A DNA stretch of 43,440 nt, from NCBI GenBank assembly GCA_002731775.1, contig PCCP01000061.1:9388-52827 (forward strand). The letters run 5' to 3'. Shown here piece after piece: positions 1 through 8,086 of this stretch. Within the stretch, counting starts at the first letter, position 1; each line of letters starts with the position of its first letter. The position numbers and the translations under genes were made by a program. The notes under the pieces were generated by a model, which ran no database searches, was not told the origin of the DNA, and worked only from the letters and a program-made list of their open reading frames with translations. Source of the DNA: Gammaproteobacteria bacterium. GTDB lineage: Bacteria; Pseudomonadota; Gammaproteobacteria; Pseudomonadales; Pseudohongiellaceae.

Positions 1-425
1 CAGAATCCCAACCAGTTCTTAAGAATTTCATTCCTTATAAGCCCGTGAAGGGCGAAAAGTATATGAACGAAAAACAGCGGAATCACTTCAAACAGATCTT
101 GCTGGATTGGCGTGAGGAATTAATGCAGGAAGTCGATAGAACCGTACATCATATGCAAGACGATGCGTCGAACTATGCAGATCCTGCCGACCGGGCGACT
201 CAGGAGGAAGAATTCAGTCTTGAGCTAAGGACCCGGGACCGGGAAAGAAAACTGATCAAAAAAATTAATAGCACGGTCGAATTGATCGCTACGGATGATT
301 ACGGTTATTGTGACTCTTGCGGAATCGAGATTGGCATTCGCCGTTTAGAAGCCCGACCCACCGCTAACAAGTGCATCGATTGCAAAACCCTGGATGAAAT
401 CAAGGAAAAACAGCTGGGCAGCTAG
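1..425 (+). CDS. dksA: RNA polymerase-binding transcription factor DksA (5' end outside the window)
   Basis: DksA binds the RNA polymerase secondary channel and, with ppGpp, adjusts transcription of stable RNA and biosynthesis genes. The reading frame is open from base 3, before the GTG at 45, and reads ...[19 protein letters not shown], which resembles the N-terminal region of longer DksA proteins. The gene is therefore cut by the window edge and its true start lies upstream. Visible features are the coiled-coil segment with the family block [20 protein letters not shown], including the acidic tip (D-x-x-D), followed by [11 protein letters not shown]. At the C-terminus is the four-cysteine zinc finger CDSCG...CIDC, all four cysteines present. 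Next to gluQ, as in Pseudomonas and Escherichia. Identification is firm. Confidence 0.97.
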   Translation, partial: ESQPVLKNFIPYKPVKGEKYMNEKQRNHFKQILLDWREELMQEVDRTVHHMQDDASNYADPADRATQEEEFSLELRTRDRERKLIKKINSTVELIATDDYGYCDSCGIEIGIRRLEARPTANKCIDCKTLDEIKEKQLGS

Positions 426-504
426 AGAGCATCTGATCTTATCCGGCCCGGTATATACCTAAACTGGGCCAGGGCTGCCGCCGCCGCTATCGCCGCGACC
501 GAAG

Positions 505-1446
505 ATGTCCAATTCAACCAGTCCAGTCTCAGTCAACCCGGTTTCGCAAATCGGCAAACCAGACTCTCCCTATGTTGGCAGATTCGCACCGTCCCCGACC
601 GGACCCCTGCATTTCGGATCCGTAATCGCCGCCGTAGCCAGCTATATCGATGCCAGGGCAAACCACGGCCGCTGGCTGGTTCGCATGGAAGACCTTGATC
701 CCCCCCGGGAACCCCCGGGTGCCGCCGCACAGATCCTCAAGCAACTGACCCAATTGGGTTTGGTATGGGACGGCGAGGTCCTCTATCAGAGTCAGCGTCT
801 GGAAAATTACGCCCAGGCACTTCAAGAACTGCAGAATAGTGATCTGTGTTTTCACTGCGACTGCACGCGATCAAAAATTAAAGCCAGTGGCCCCATATAC
901 GATGGCACCTGTCGCCACCGCGCCCCACCCCCAGCGCATGGATATGCGGTGAGGATAAAGACCAGAAATACGCTTATTGAATTTGAAGATCTGGTCCAGG
1001 GCGTCTACGGTCAAAACCTGGGCACTGAGATCGGCGACTTCGTTATTCTGCGCAAGGACAAGCTGTTCGCCTATCAATTGGCCGTGGTGGTAGATGACGA
1101 GTATCAGGGCATCACTCACGTGGTGCGGGGATTCGATTTGCTGGATTCGACACCGCGACAAGTCTATCTGCAAGGCCTATTGAACTACTCCACCCCGCGT
1201 TATGGGCATATTCCAGTTATAGTGAACGAGAAAGGAGACAAGCTCAGCAAGCAAAGCTTCGCCCCGACCGCCGATGTGCAAAATTCGTCTGTTCTGATAT
1301 ATCAATGCCTGGCCTTACTGGGGCAGGCGCCACCGGCCAATCTCCTCAATACCGTCCCGGATGCCCAGTTACGCTGGGGAATTGAGCACTGGGATATACA
1401 GGCTGTACCCAAGTTAGCTAAACTCCCTCAGGAACTACCGAAATAG
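505..1446 (+). CDS. gluQ: Glutamyl-Q tRNA(Asp) synthetase
   Basis: GluQ is a paralogue of the glutamyl-tRNA synthetase catalytic domain. It activates glutamate and attaches it to the queuosine base of tRNA-Asp rather than to a tRNA 3' end. The 313-residue protein has the nucleotide-binding motif FAPSPTGPLHFGS near residue 28 and the KLSKQ loop at residue 246. The family's zinc site is seen as C-D-C-T followed by Y-D-G-T-C-R in SGPIYDGTCR. The C-terminal anticodon-binding domain of GluRS is absent, as expected. Start: ATG at 505, giving a roughly 24-residue N-terminal extension before the core; an internal start is possible. Its place directly behind dksA is conserved in many gammaproteobacteria. 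Confidence 0.95.
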   Translation: MSNSTSPVSVNPVSQIGKPDSPYVGRFAPSPTGPLHFGSVIAAVASYIDARANHGRWLVRMEDLDPPREPPGAAAQILKQLTQLGLVWDGEVLYQSQRLENYAQALQELQNSDLCFHCDCTRSKIKASGPIYDGTCRHRAPPPAHGYAVRIKTRNTLIEFEDLVQGVYGQNLGTEIGDFVILRKDKLFAYQLAVVVDDEYQGITHVVRGFDLLDSTPRQVYLQGLLNYSTPRYGHIPVIVNEKGDKLSKQSFAPTADVQNSSVLIYQCLALLGQAPPANLLNTVPDAQLRWGIEHWDIQAVPKLAKLPQELPK

Positions 1447-1456
1447 GCCCATACGC

Positions 1457-1633
1457 GTGTACATTCCCCGTCCCCTGTTGATCCTGCTTGTTATTATCTA
1501 TCTACTGTTTCTACTGAGTGTGGACTGGATCAATCAACCAGGGGGCGCCTGGTACCGACCCTTTTGGGTCGGTCTTCTCATCATAGCAGTAGGCAGCTGG
1601 GCCCATCGTGAGCAAGATTCCGACGAGCTTTGA
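1457..1633 (+). CDS. Small CbrX-like membrane protein upstream of cbrA
   Basis: A 58-codon reading frame with a GTG start lies in the gap between gluQ and cbrA. The product has two hydrophobic segments, PLLILLVIIYLLFLLS (about residues 6-21) and FWVGLLIIAVGSW (about 37-49), joined by a short polar turn WINQPGGAWYRP, and ends in the charged tail HREQDSDEL. This is a hairpin inner-membrane peptide. Pseudomonas carries a small ORF (cbrX) at exactly this place, reported to affect cbrA translation; family membership is inferred from position, size and topology. No clear Shine-Dalgarno precedes the GTG and the frame is open further upstream, so the start is uncertain. The stop lies 21 bases before the cbrA ATG. 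Confidence 0.7.
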   Translation: MYIPRPLLILLVIIYLLFLLSVDWINQPGGAWYRPFWVGLLIIAVGSWAHREQDSDEL

Positions 1634-1654
1634 CCTTAACTGGGCCATCACCCG

Positions 1655-4615
1655 ATGAACTATGAACTAACCACAATCATTGGCCTGGGCAGTATCTATC
1701 TGATTCTGTTATTCGGCATTGCCTTCATAACCGATCGGGGCTGGATTCCCGATAAAATAGTTCACCACCCGGTGACATACGTTCTGTCTCTGGGGGTGTT
1801 TGCCAGCGTGTGGGCATACTATACTTCCGTGGGCAATGCCCAGCGCGATGGCTATGGTTATCTCGCTAATTCCATCGGTATCTCCCTCGCCTTCCTGTTC
1901 TCTCCCCTGCTGTTGAAACCCATCCTGGCCCTGACCAGAACTTACCAATTGAGTTCCCTCGCCGATCTGATTGCGTTCAGATACCGATCACCCTGGGCCG
2001 GCACGGCAACCACACTGGTTATTCTTGTGGGCGTCACGCCCCTCATCGCCTTGCAAATTCGCGCCATCTCCGATACCGCAGAGATTCTTTCTCCGAATGC
2101 ATCCCAGGGGACTCTGGCATTTGGTTTTTGTATTCTGATCACGCTGTTCTCCATTCTCTTCGGCACCTCACAAGGCGCCGTCAGAGGCCGCCATGATGGC
2201 CTCATGATGGCCATTGCCTTCGAGTCCCTGGTAAAGCTGCTGGCATTTCTGGCAGTCGGTGTCTTCGCCATTTACAGTGGCTTTGGAGGACTGGGTGAGT
2301 TGAATCAATGGCTACAGGAACAACCTGAATTATTATTCGAGCTGAAGGAAGCTGCCCTGTTCAGCTCGTTTCATGTGTTTAGCCTGTTATTCTTCAGTGC
2401 CGCCGTGGCCATGCCGCACATGTTTTATGTGACCTTTAATGGCAACCATGGTCAGCGCGCACTGGCATTCGCAAGTTGGGGTCTGCCGCTGTATTTTCTG
2501 CTGATCAGCCTCCCCGTATTGCCGATATTGTGGGCCGGGCTGCAATCGGGCAGCGCAGTCCAGGTGGAATACTTTCCCGTGGTCATTGGCGTTGCCTATG
2601 GGGCACCTCTGATTACCGTGCTCGCCTATGTAGGCGGCTTGTCGGCTGCCAGCGGACTGATTATTGTCATTACTCTGGCGCTGTCGAATATGTGCCTCAA
2701 TCACCTGATTTTGCCGATCTATCAACCCACGGCTAGGGACGACATCTATCGGTGGTTGCTATGGAAACGCCGGGCACTCATCACTGCCGTTATCTGGTTA
2801 GGTTTTCTCTTTCACTATCTACTCGATCAGCGTACCAGTATCGAAATTATCGGCACTATTGCCTTTACTGCCTGTCTTCAGTTCTTCCCCGGTATCATTG
2901 CTATATTGTATTGGCCGCAAGCTAATAAAAAGGGATTCATCGGTGGACTCATCGCCGGAGTTTTAATCTGGTTTATATTCCTGATGTTACCAATATTTGT
3001 TGAATCCAGCCCCCTGTCACTGGTATCAATAAACTGGCGCGAAGTAGCGGCACTGTCACTAATTGTAAACACCATCCTATTTGTAGCGATTTCCTTGTGG
3101 AGTACGACGACAGATGAAGAACGCAGCTCTGCGGACATTTGTGCTTTGGATACCATCAAGCGACGCAAGCGTAGCGGCCTGCTTGCGAAATCACCCGACG
3201 AATTTATCACCAGCTTGAGCAAGCCGCTGGGCAAGAAGACAGCGACCCGGGAAGTGACCCAGGCTATGAAAGATCTGGGTATCACCACGGACAACCGCCG
3301 CCCCTATGACCTCAGGCTGTTACGGGGCAAACTGGAGGCCAACCTTTCCGGCTTACTAGGCCCATCTATAGCCGGAAAGATTATTGATGGCTACCTGCCC
3401 TATAGCATAGTTTCTCGTCACGGTAGTTCAGATCTCAATGTCATCGAAAATCGTATCGAAGCCTATCGCAGCAACCTGTCCGGGATGGCGGCAGATCTGG
3501 ACAACCTGCGGCGTTACCACCGACAGATTCTGCTGGATCTTCCTCTCGGTGTTTGTTCACTGAGTTCAGACAATGAAATTGTGATGTGGAATCACGCTCT
3601 CACTGAATTCACCGGCATCAAAGACGCCGATATTGTGGGTTCGCAGGTCGAAGACCTGAAGCAGCCATGGCTGTCTCTACTAAGGAACTTTATGGATGAA
3701 GATGCCAACCACTCGTACAAGTATAATTTTGAGTTAAACGGTCAAAATAAATCCGTGAACCTGCACAAAGCTGTAATAGAAAGGTCAGCCGAACAAGACT
3801 CGAGCCATGAAGGTGTAATAATTCTCATCGAGGATATTACCGAAACCGAAATTCTGGAAGCAGGATTAACTCACAGCGAGAGACTGGCCTCAATCGGAAG
3901 ACTGGCTGCTGGCGTGGCACATGAAATTGGTAATCCAATTACGGGCATTGCCTGTTTAGCGCAAACGATCCGCGACGAATTTGAGAGCGACGAATTGAAT
4001 AATCTGGCGCAGCAAATAATTGAACAGACCAATCGCACTTCAAAAATACTTCAGTCCCTGGTTAATTTTGCCCATGCTGACACCAATAAATCACACTATA
4101 AAAATGAGATTGTGTCTATCGTCGATTGTATTAATGAAGCACAGGTTCTCATCTCCCTGGATAAGAAGAGCAAGGACTTGTCTTTTCAACTGGATGCCGA
4201 TCCAGCTGCCAGAATACTTGGAGATTCTCAGCGCCTGATTCAGGTGCTGGTAAATCTGATTAGTAATGCCAGAGATGCGAGTCGCTCGGGAGGCAAGATC
4301 AATCTGCAGGCCAGCATCGAAGGCAATCAGGTGCGAATTACCATTACCGATGAAGGTGTGGGTATTCCTGCCGCCATTAAAGACAGGATTTTCGATCCTT
4401 TCTTTACCACCAAAGAGGCTGGAGAAGGAACTGGACTGGGATTATCCCTGGTATTCAGCATTGTTGAAGATTTACACGGAGATATTGATATAATTAGCCC
4501 CCATGGAAATGCGAAGTCAGCCGGAACACAGGTTATACTACGCTTTCCACGTTTCCAAAGTGAACTTGAAATCGATGATCAGGATCAAGAAACCAGCTCG
4601 CAGCACACGGTCTAA
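1655..4615 (+). CDS. cbrA: Sensor histidine kinase CbrA with sodium/solute-symporter-like N-terminus
   Basis: Sensor of the CbrAB two-component system, which controls use of secondary carbon and nitrogen sources in Pseudomonas. The 986-residue protein begins with about 13 membrane helices of the SLC5/SSF transporter fold (residues about 5-490). A linker region follows, then a PAS domain (about 625-745, around GVCSLSSDNEIVMWNHALTEF). The HisKA segment has the phospho-acceptor histidine H756 in AAGVAHEIGNP. The HATPase domain carries the N box (NLISNARDA), G1 (DEGVGIP), F (FDPFFTTK) and G2 (GEGTGLGLSL) boxes. Length and architecture match CbrA. There is only a weak Shine-Dalgarno before the ATG, which would fit translational coupling to the small ORF upstream. 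cbrB starts 8 bases after the stop, so the two are co-transcribed. Confidence 0.95.
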   Translation: MNYELTTIIGLGSIYLILLFGIAFITDRGWIPDKIVHHPVTYVLSLGVFASVWAYYTSVGNAQRDGYGYLANSIGISLAFLFSPLLLKPILALTRTYQLSSLADLIAFRYRSPWAGTATTLVILVGVTPLIALQIRAISDTAEILSPNASQGTLAFGFCILITLFSILFGTSQGAVRGRHDGLMMAIAFESLVKLLAFLAVGVFAIYSGFGGLGELNQWLQEQPELLFELKEAALFSSFHVFSLLFFSAAVAMPHMFYVTFNGNHGQRALAFASWGLPLYFLLISLPVLPILWAGLQSGSAVQVEYFPVVIGVAYGAPLITVLAYVGGLSAASGLIIVITLALSNMCLNHLILPIYQPTARDDIYRWLLWKRRALITAVIWLGFLFHYLLDQRTSIEIIGTIAFTACLQFFPGIIAILYWPQANKKGFIGGLIAGVLIWFIFLMLPIFVESSPLSLVSINWREVAALSLIVNTILFVAISLWSTTTDEERSSADICALDTIKRRKRSGLLAKSPDEFITSLSKPLGKKTATREVTQAMKDLGITTDNRRPYDLRLLRGKLEANLSGLLGPSIAGKIIDGYLPYSIVSRHGSSDLNVIENRIEAYRSNLSGMAADLDNLRRYHRQILLDLPLGVCSLSSDNEIVMWNHALTEFTGIKDADIVGSQVEDLKQPWLSLLRNFMDEDANHSYKYNFELNGQNKSVNLHKAVIERSAEQDSSHEGVIILIEDITETEILEAGLTHSERLASIGRLAAGVAHEIGNPITGIACLAQTIRDEFESDELNNLAQQIIEQTNRTSKILQSLVNFAHADTNKSHYKNEIVSIVDCINEAQVLISLDKKSKDLSFQLDADPAARILGDSQRLIQVLVNLISNARDASRSGGKINLQASIEGNQVRITITDEGVGIPAAIKDRIFDPFFTTKEAGEGTGLGLSLVFSIVEDLHGDIDIISPHGNAKSAGTQVILRFPRFQSELEIDDQDQETSSQHTV

Positions 4616-4623
4616 TTGAAATT

Positions 4624-5991
4624 ATGACGCAGATGAATCAGATTTTAGTAGTTGAGGACGAAGTCGTCATCCGCACAGCATTGAAACGCCTGCTCGAACG
4701 CCAGGAGTACGAAGTGAGCGAAGCAGGTACAGTAAAGGAGTCTCTGGAAAAATATGACATGGAAGATTTCGACGTCATTATCAGTGATCTGCGTTTACCC
4801 GGTGCACCGGGTACTGATCTGATCAAGGCAAGCAGCACTCCGGTTCTGATCATGACCAGTTACTCGAGTATTCGCTCGGCTATCGATTCCATGAAAATGG
4901 GCGCAGTGGATTACATCGCGAAACCATTTGAGCACAACGAAATTATTGAATCAGTAGCGAAGGCAATTCGAGAACACGCCAAATCCACACCGAATGACAA
5001 ACCTGCTGCCGATGAAATAGAGCCCCCTGTTCATGGCATGATCGGCAGTTGTCCACAGATGATGGAACTGTTCCGCAGAATCAGAAAAGTGGCTCTTACC
5101 AGCTCTACCGTGCTCATTAACGGTGAATCTGGCACCGGCAAGGAACTGGTGGTGCGAGCAATACATAATTTAAGTAACCGATTGGACAAGGAAATGATTT
5201 CGGTCAATTGTGCGGCAATTCCGGAAAATTTGATTGAATCTGAATTGTTTGGTCATGAAAAGGGTGCCTTCACCGGAGCCACGGCGACGCGAACGGGTTT
5301 GGTCGAGGCCGCCAACGGCAGCACTTTATTTCTGGATGAAATCGGTGAGTTGCCGCTGCACGCACAAGCCCGGCTGCTGCGAGTATTGCAGGAAAGTGAA
5401 ATCCGTAAAGTCGGTTCCGTACAATCGACAAAGGTGGATGTACGACTGGTCGCAGCCACCCACCGCAACCTCAAACGGCTGGTTGCAGATGGAGAATTTA
5501 GGGAAGACCTGTACTACCGCATCAATGTCATGACCCTGTTAATCCCGCCACTTAGGGATAGAGGCAACGATATTCTCGAGTTAGCAGATGTCATCCTGCA
5601 ACGAACGTGTAAGCGTCTGAAGACAGCTCAACTGAAATACAGCAACGCCGCTATTCGAGCCATCGCTGAATACCGCTGGCCAGGAAATGTTCGCGAGTTG
5701 GAAAACACGATCGAACGAGCAGTGGTGTTGGCAGAAACCACGGAGATCGGTGAGGAGCTACTGGCCATAGACGGCGAAGTCGCAAAAACCGACTCGGCGC
5801 ATGATGCCACCGAGTTACCAGCATCGAAACCGGTCGAAGAGCTGTCACTGGAAGACTACTTCCAGCGCTTCGTGCTGGAACATCAAGATATAATGAATGA
5901 AACTCAACTCGCCAAAAAACTGGGCATAAGCCGCAAGTGTTTGTGGGAACGCCGGCAACGGTTCGGAATCCCCCGCAGGAAGAAACACTAA
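4624..5991 (+). CDS. cbrB: Sigma-54-dependent response regulator CbrB
   Basis: NtrC-type activator that partners CbrA. The 455-residue protein has a receiver domain (residues about 5-120) with the acidic pair in VVEDE, phospho-acceptor D55 in ISDLRLPG and the conserved lysine in IAKPF. The AAA+ domain carries the Walker A motif GESGTGKE (about 167-174), the GAFTGA sigma-54-contact loop (214-219), the Walker B motif LFLDEIGELP and the arginine finger region. The C-terminal Fis-type helix-turn-helix ends in ISRKCLWERRQRFGIPRRK, very like Pseudomonas CbrB. In Pseudomonas its main target is the gene for the CrcZ RNA directly downstream; a comparable RNA-like unit lies downstream here too. Confidence 0.95.
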   Translation: MTQMNQILVVEDEVVIRTALKRLLERQEYEVSEAGTVKESLEKYDMEDFDVIISDLRLPGAPGTDLIKASSTPVLIMTSYSSIRSAIDSMKMGAVDYIAKPFEHNEIIESVAKAIREHAKSTPNDKPAADEIEPPVHGMIGSCPQMMELFRRIRKVALTSSTVLINGESGTGKELVVRAIHNLSNRLDKEMISVNCAAIPENLIESELFGHEKGAFTGATATRTGLVEAANGSTLFLDEIGELPLHAQARLLRVLQESEIRKVGSVQSTKVDVRLVAATHRNLKRLVADGEFREDLYYRINVMTLLIPPLRDRGNDILELADVILQRTCKRLKTAQLKYSNAAIRAIAEYRWPGNVRELENTIERAVVLAETTEIGEELLAIDGEVAKTDSAHDATELPASKPVEELSLEDYFQRFVLEHQDIMNETQLAKKLGISRKCLWERRQRFGIPRRKKH

Positions 5992-6200
5992 CGATCTAGA
6001 GGCCTGGCTCAGTATTACTCGACGGAAATCTCGGCGAATGTCGCGAGTTTCAAGGCTTCCAGCGAAGCCCGGTTACAATGCTTCCGTTTGTTAGCGCTAC
6101 TCATCTACCCACAAATTGGTGAAAAATCGTAACAATAATCAAAAAGCCGGGTTGTATTGAGACATGCCACGAGATATTGCGTTGATAATGCGGGTTTTTA

Positions 6201-6230
6201 TTGTTCCAACACAGCAAATGCACTTATACT
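6201..6230 (+). promoter_or_regulatory. Sigma-70-like promoter of the CrcZ-like RNA
   Basis: TTGTTC at 6201-6206 and TATACT at 6225-6230 are separated by 18 bases. The -10 element differs from consensus at one position; the -35 matches only at TTG. Transcription would begin near 6237, exactly where the first A-rich cluster starts. In Pseudomonas crcZ is sigma-54 dependent. The best sigma-54-like match here, TGCCAC with TTGC ending at 6180, lacks the GG and has a spacer one base too long, so I do not call it. Confidence 0.4.
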
Positions 6231-6500
6231 GTCCCGAATAACAATAAATAATAATAATAAGCCGAATAAAAATAAGAATAGCATTACTAAGTTATACAAC
6301 TAAGGTTAGTGCATTAAATAATAATAAGGTCGAGTTTGTAGCCAGGACAGGCTTATTGTCACCCGGTTACAGGCATATCACCTTTTGCTTGTGCGGCACC
6401 GATTTGGTACCGACGATAATAAAAATAACAACCACATAAAAAAGTAATAATAACAAAAACTATTTTCTTCCTGCGGGGGGGTGATCTTCACCCCCCCAAA
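6231..6500 (+). ncRNA. CrcZ-like A-rich regulatory RNA (Hfq/Crc decoy)
   Basis: No protein frame fits between cbrB and pcnB. The stretch contains five A-rich clusters: 6237-6260, 6265-6280, 6316-6327, 6418-6430 and 6436-6460. All are rich in AAnAAnAA triplet spacing (for example AATAATAATAA, AATAAAAATAACAA and TAATAATAACAA), the motif bound by the distal face of Hfq together with Crc. A -10 element precedes the first cluster and a perfect hairpin (6475-6497) follows the last. CrcZ of Pseudomonas lies at this same place, between cbrB and pcnB, and sequesters Hfq/Crc through such motifs, relieving carbon catabolite repression. The predicted RNA (about 260 nt) is shorter than Pseudomonas CrcZ (about 400 nt). 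Ends are approximate, and no crc gene is in the window. Confidence 0.65.
6475..6497 (+). terminator. Perfect 10-bp hairpin closing the CrcZ-like RNA
   Basis: Seven G, then TGA, loop TCT, TCA and seven C form an uninterrupted 10-bp stem with a 3-base loop. The following bases are AAAATATTG, so the U-tract expected of an intrinsic terminator is missing on the plus strand. It could stabilise the 3' end or stop transcription with Rho. From 6501 to 6733, up to pcnB, I see no gene or clear signal. Confidence 0.45.
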
Positions 6501-6733
6501 ATATTGCTCCCCTGTCTCCATTCCCGCGCCCTTTCACGTCCAAATTTCAGAATTTGCCTCTAAGCTTCTGTGGAATATGCCGTTGCATCCAGCGCCGTCC
6601 ATGTTACGCTCCCGATGTCAGTAATTAGCATGAGAAGTTGGCGCGTGAATAATATCCCTGCCAATAGCCCCATCAGGATAAATTTCTTCGGCTTGGCTTC
6701 CCGACAGTCTTCTGCAGAGCGAATCCACAAGTA

Positions 6734-8086
6734 ATGATTCACCTCGAGGTGTTACCGGGAATTGAAAACGCGACTCTGATCGACCGAGATCGACACCAGG
6801 TTTCACGCAGCAATATATCTCCCAATGCCCTTAAAGTATTATATAAATTAACTGCTGCAGGATTTCATGCCTACCTCGTAGGCGGCGGCGTACGCGACTT
6901 GCTGTTGGGCCTGCAGCCAAAAGACTTCGATATAGCAAGCAATGCAACACCTGAAGAGCTTAGAAAACTGTTTAGAAACGCGCGGATCATCGGTCGGCGT
7001 TTTAAAATTGTTCATATTCGCTATGGCCGCGAAATTATTGAAGTCACAACCTTCCGTGCCCCCCATGATGCTCAGAATCAGATTGCCGACGATATCTCCC
7101 GAAGAAAAATAAGGGGGCTGGATTCGGCCCATTCCTCCGCAGGCATGATTCTTCGAGACAATGTCTACGGCGATATTGATGAAGATGCCCTGCGTCGTGA
7201 CTTTACCGTCAATGCTCTCTATTACACCCTGGATAAGTTCCGGCTCCTGGATTTCACCGGTGGCATGGATGATTTGAAGCGCAAAAAGATTCGCATCATC
7301 GGCGATCCAGTAGAGCGCTATCGGGAAGATCCCGTACGCATGCTCAGAGCGATTCGGTTTGCGGCGAAGCTGGGCTTCACTCTTGAGCGAGACACTAAAG
7401 CTCCCATCGACGAACTGGCGCACTTACTCGAGTCGATCTCTCCAGCAAGGTTATTCGATGAGACTCTCAAAATTATAACCAGCGGTCACGTAGTCAAAAT
7501 ATTTGCCCTGCTTCGGAAATTTAATGTCGGAAAATACTTGTTTGGACCTACACTAACGGCCTTGAAAACTGCTGGCGATACCGAACGTAAGCTGGTGGAT
7601 CTGGCATTACATAATACCGACAAACGCCTGGCTGAAGGCAAATCAGTCACTCCCTACTTCCTGTTCGCGGCATTACTATGGCCCGGTCTAAGACAGCAAC
7701 TGGCCGCCGACCGTGCGTCCCAGAACAGCTGCCCAAATTTCCAACAGGCAGCAAACGCCAGCTTGCGCGAACAATTGGATTACACCGCAATTCCGAAGAG
7801 ATTCACCATCGCTGCGAAGGAAATTTGGGAGTTGCAACTACGCATCGAGAAGCATAATCGTCGCAGCATAGAGAGCACATTTGGACATCCACGTTTTCGT
7901 GCTGCCTACGATTTTCTGCTGTTGAGGGAAGAAGCCGGAGAGCAATTAAATTCTCTGGGTCAATGGTGGACGGATTTTCAAATCGGTGATACAAAGCGGA
8001 GAACGGAAATGATTGCGGCGGTGTCCAAGTCTGGAGCCAAGCGTCAGCGTCGGCGTAAACGAAAACCATCGAGTAACACTGAGTGA
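6734..8086 (+). CDS. pcnB: Poly(A) polymerase I
   Basis: Adds poly(A) tails to RNA 3' ends, marking them for decay. The 450-residue class II nucleotidyltransferase shows the G-G-G-V-R-D motif at 50-55 and the catalytic aspartates D64 and D66 in KDFDIASNATPEEL. It also has the RRFKIVHI segment, the RRDFTVNALYY motif and the neck-region DPVRMLRAIRFAAKLGF. The C-terminus is strongly basic (KRQRRRKRKPS), as in PcnB and unlike CCA-adding enzymes. An in-frame stop at 6665 and no other standard start make ATG 6734 the start. The last bases overlap the next gene. folK, which follows pcnB in Pseudomonas, is not present here. Confidence 0.94.
   Translation: MIHLEVLPGIENATLIDRDRHQVSRSNISPNALKVLYKLTAAGFHAYLVGGGVRDLLLGLQPKDFDIASNATPEELRKLFRNARIIGRRFKIVHIRYGREIIEVTTFRAPHDAQNQIADDISRRKIRGLDSAHSSAGMILRDNVYGDIDEDALRRDFTVNALYYTLDKFRLLDFTGGMDDLKRKKIRIIGDPVERYREDPVRMLRAIRFAAKLGFTLERDTKAPIDELAHLLESISPARLFDETLKIITSGHVVKIFALLRKFNVGKYLFGPTLTALKTAGDTERKLVDLALHNTDKRLAEGKSVTPYFLFAALLWPGLRQQLAADRASQNSCPNFQQAANASLREQLDYTAIPKRFTIAAKEIWELQLRIEKHNRRSIESTFGHPRFRAAYDFLLLREEAGEQLNSLGQWWTDFQIGDTKRRTEMIAAVSKSGAKRQRRRKRKPSSNTE

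Noticed and set aside
871-1173. Antisense reading frame inside gluQ, and many similar frames inside other genes.
   Set aside because: They lie opposite or out of frame within well-recognised conserved genes and show no family motifs or ribosome-binding sites.
6165-6180. Sigma-54 promoter upstream of the CrcZ-like RNA.
   Set aside because: The -24 GG is absent and the spacer is one base too long.
6237-6460. A-rich stretch as a CRISPR array or simple microsatellite.
   Set aside because: There are no repeats of constant length with unique spacers, and the clusters are separate with different sequences rather than one slipped trinucleotide run.
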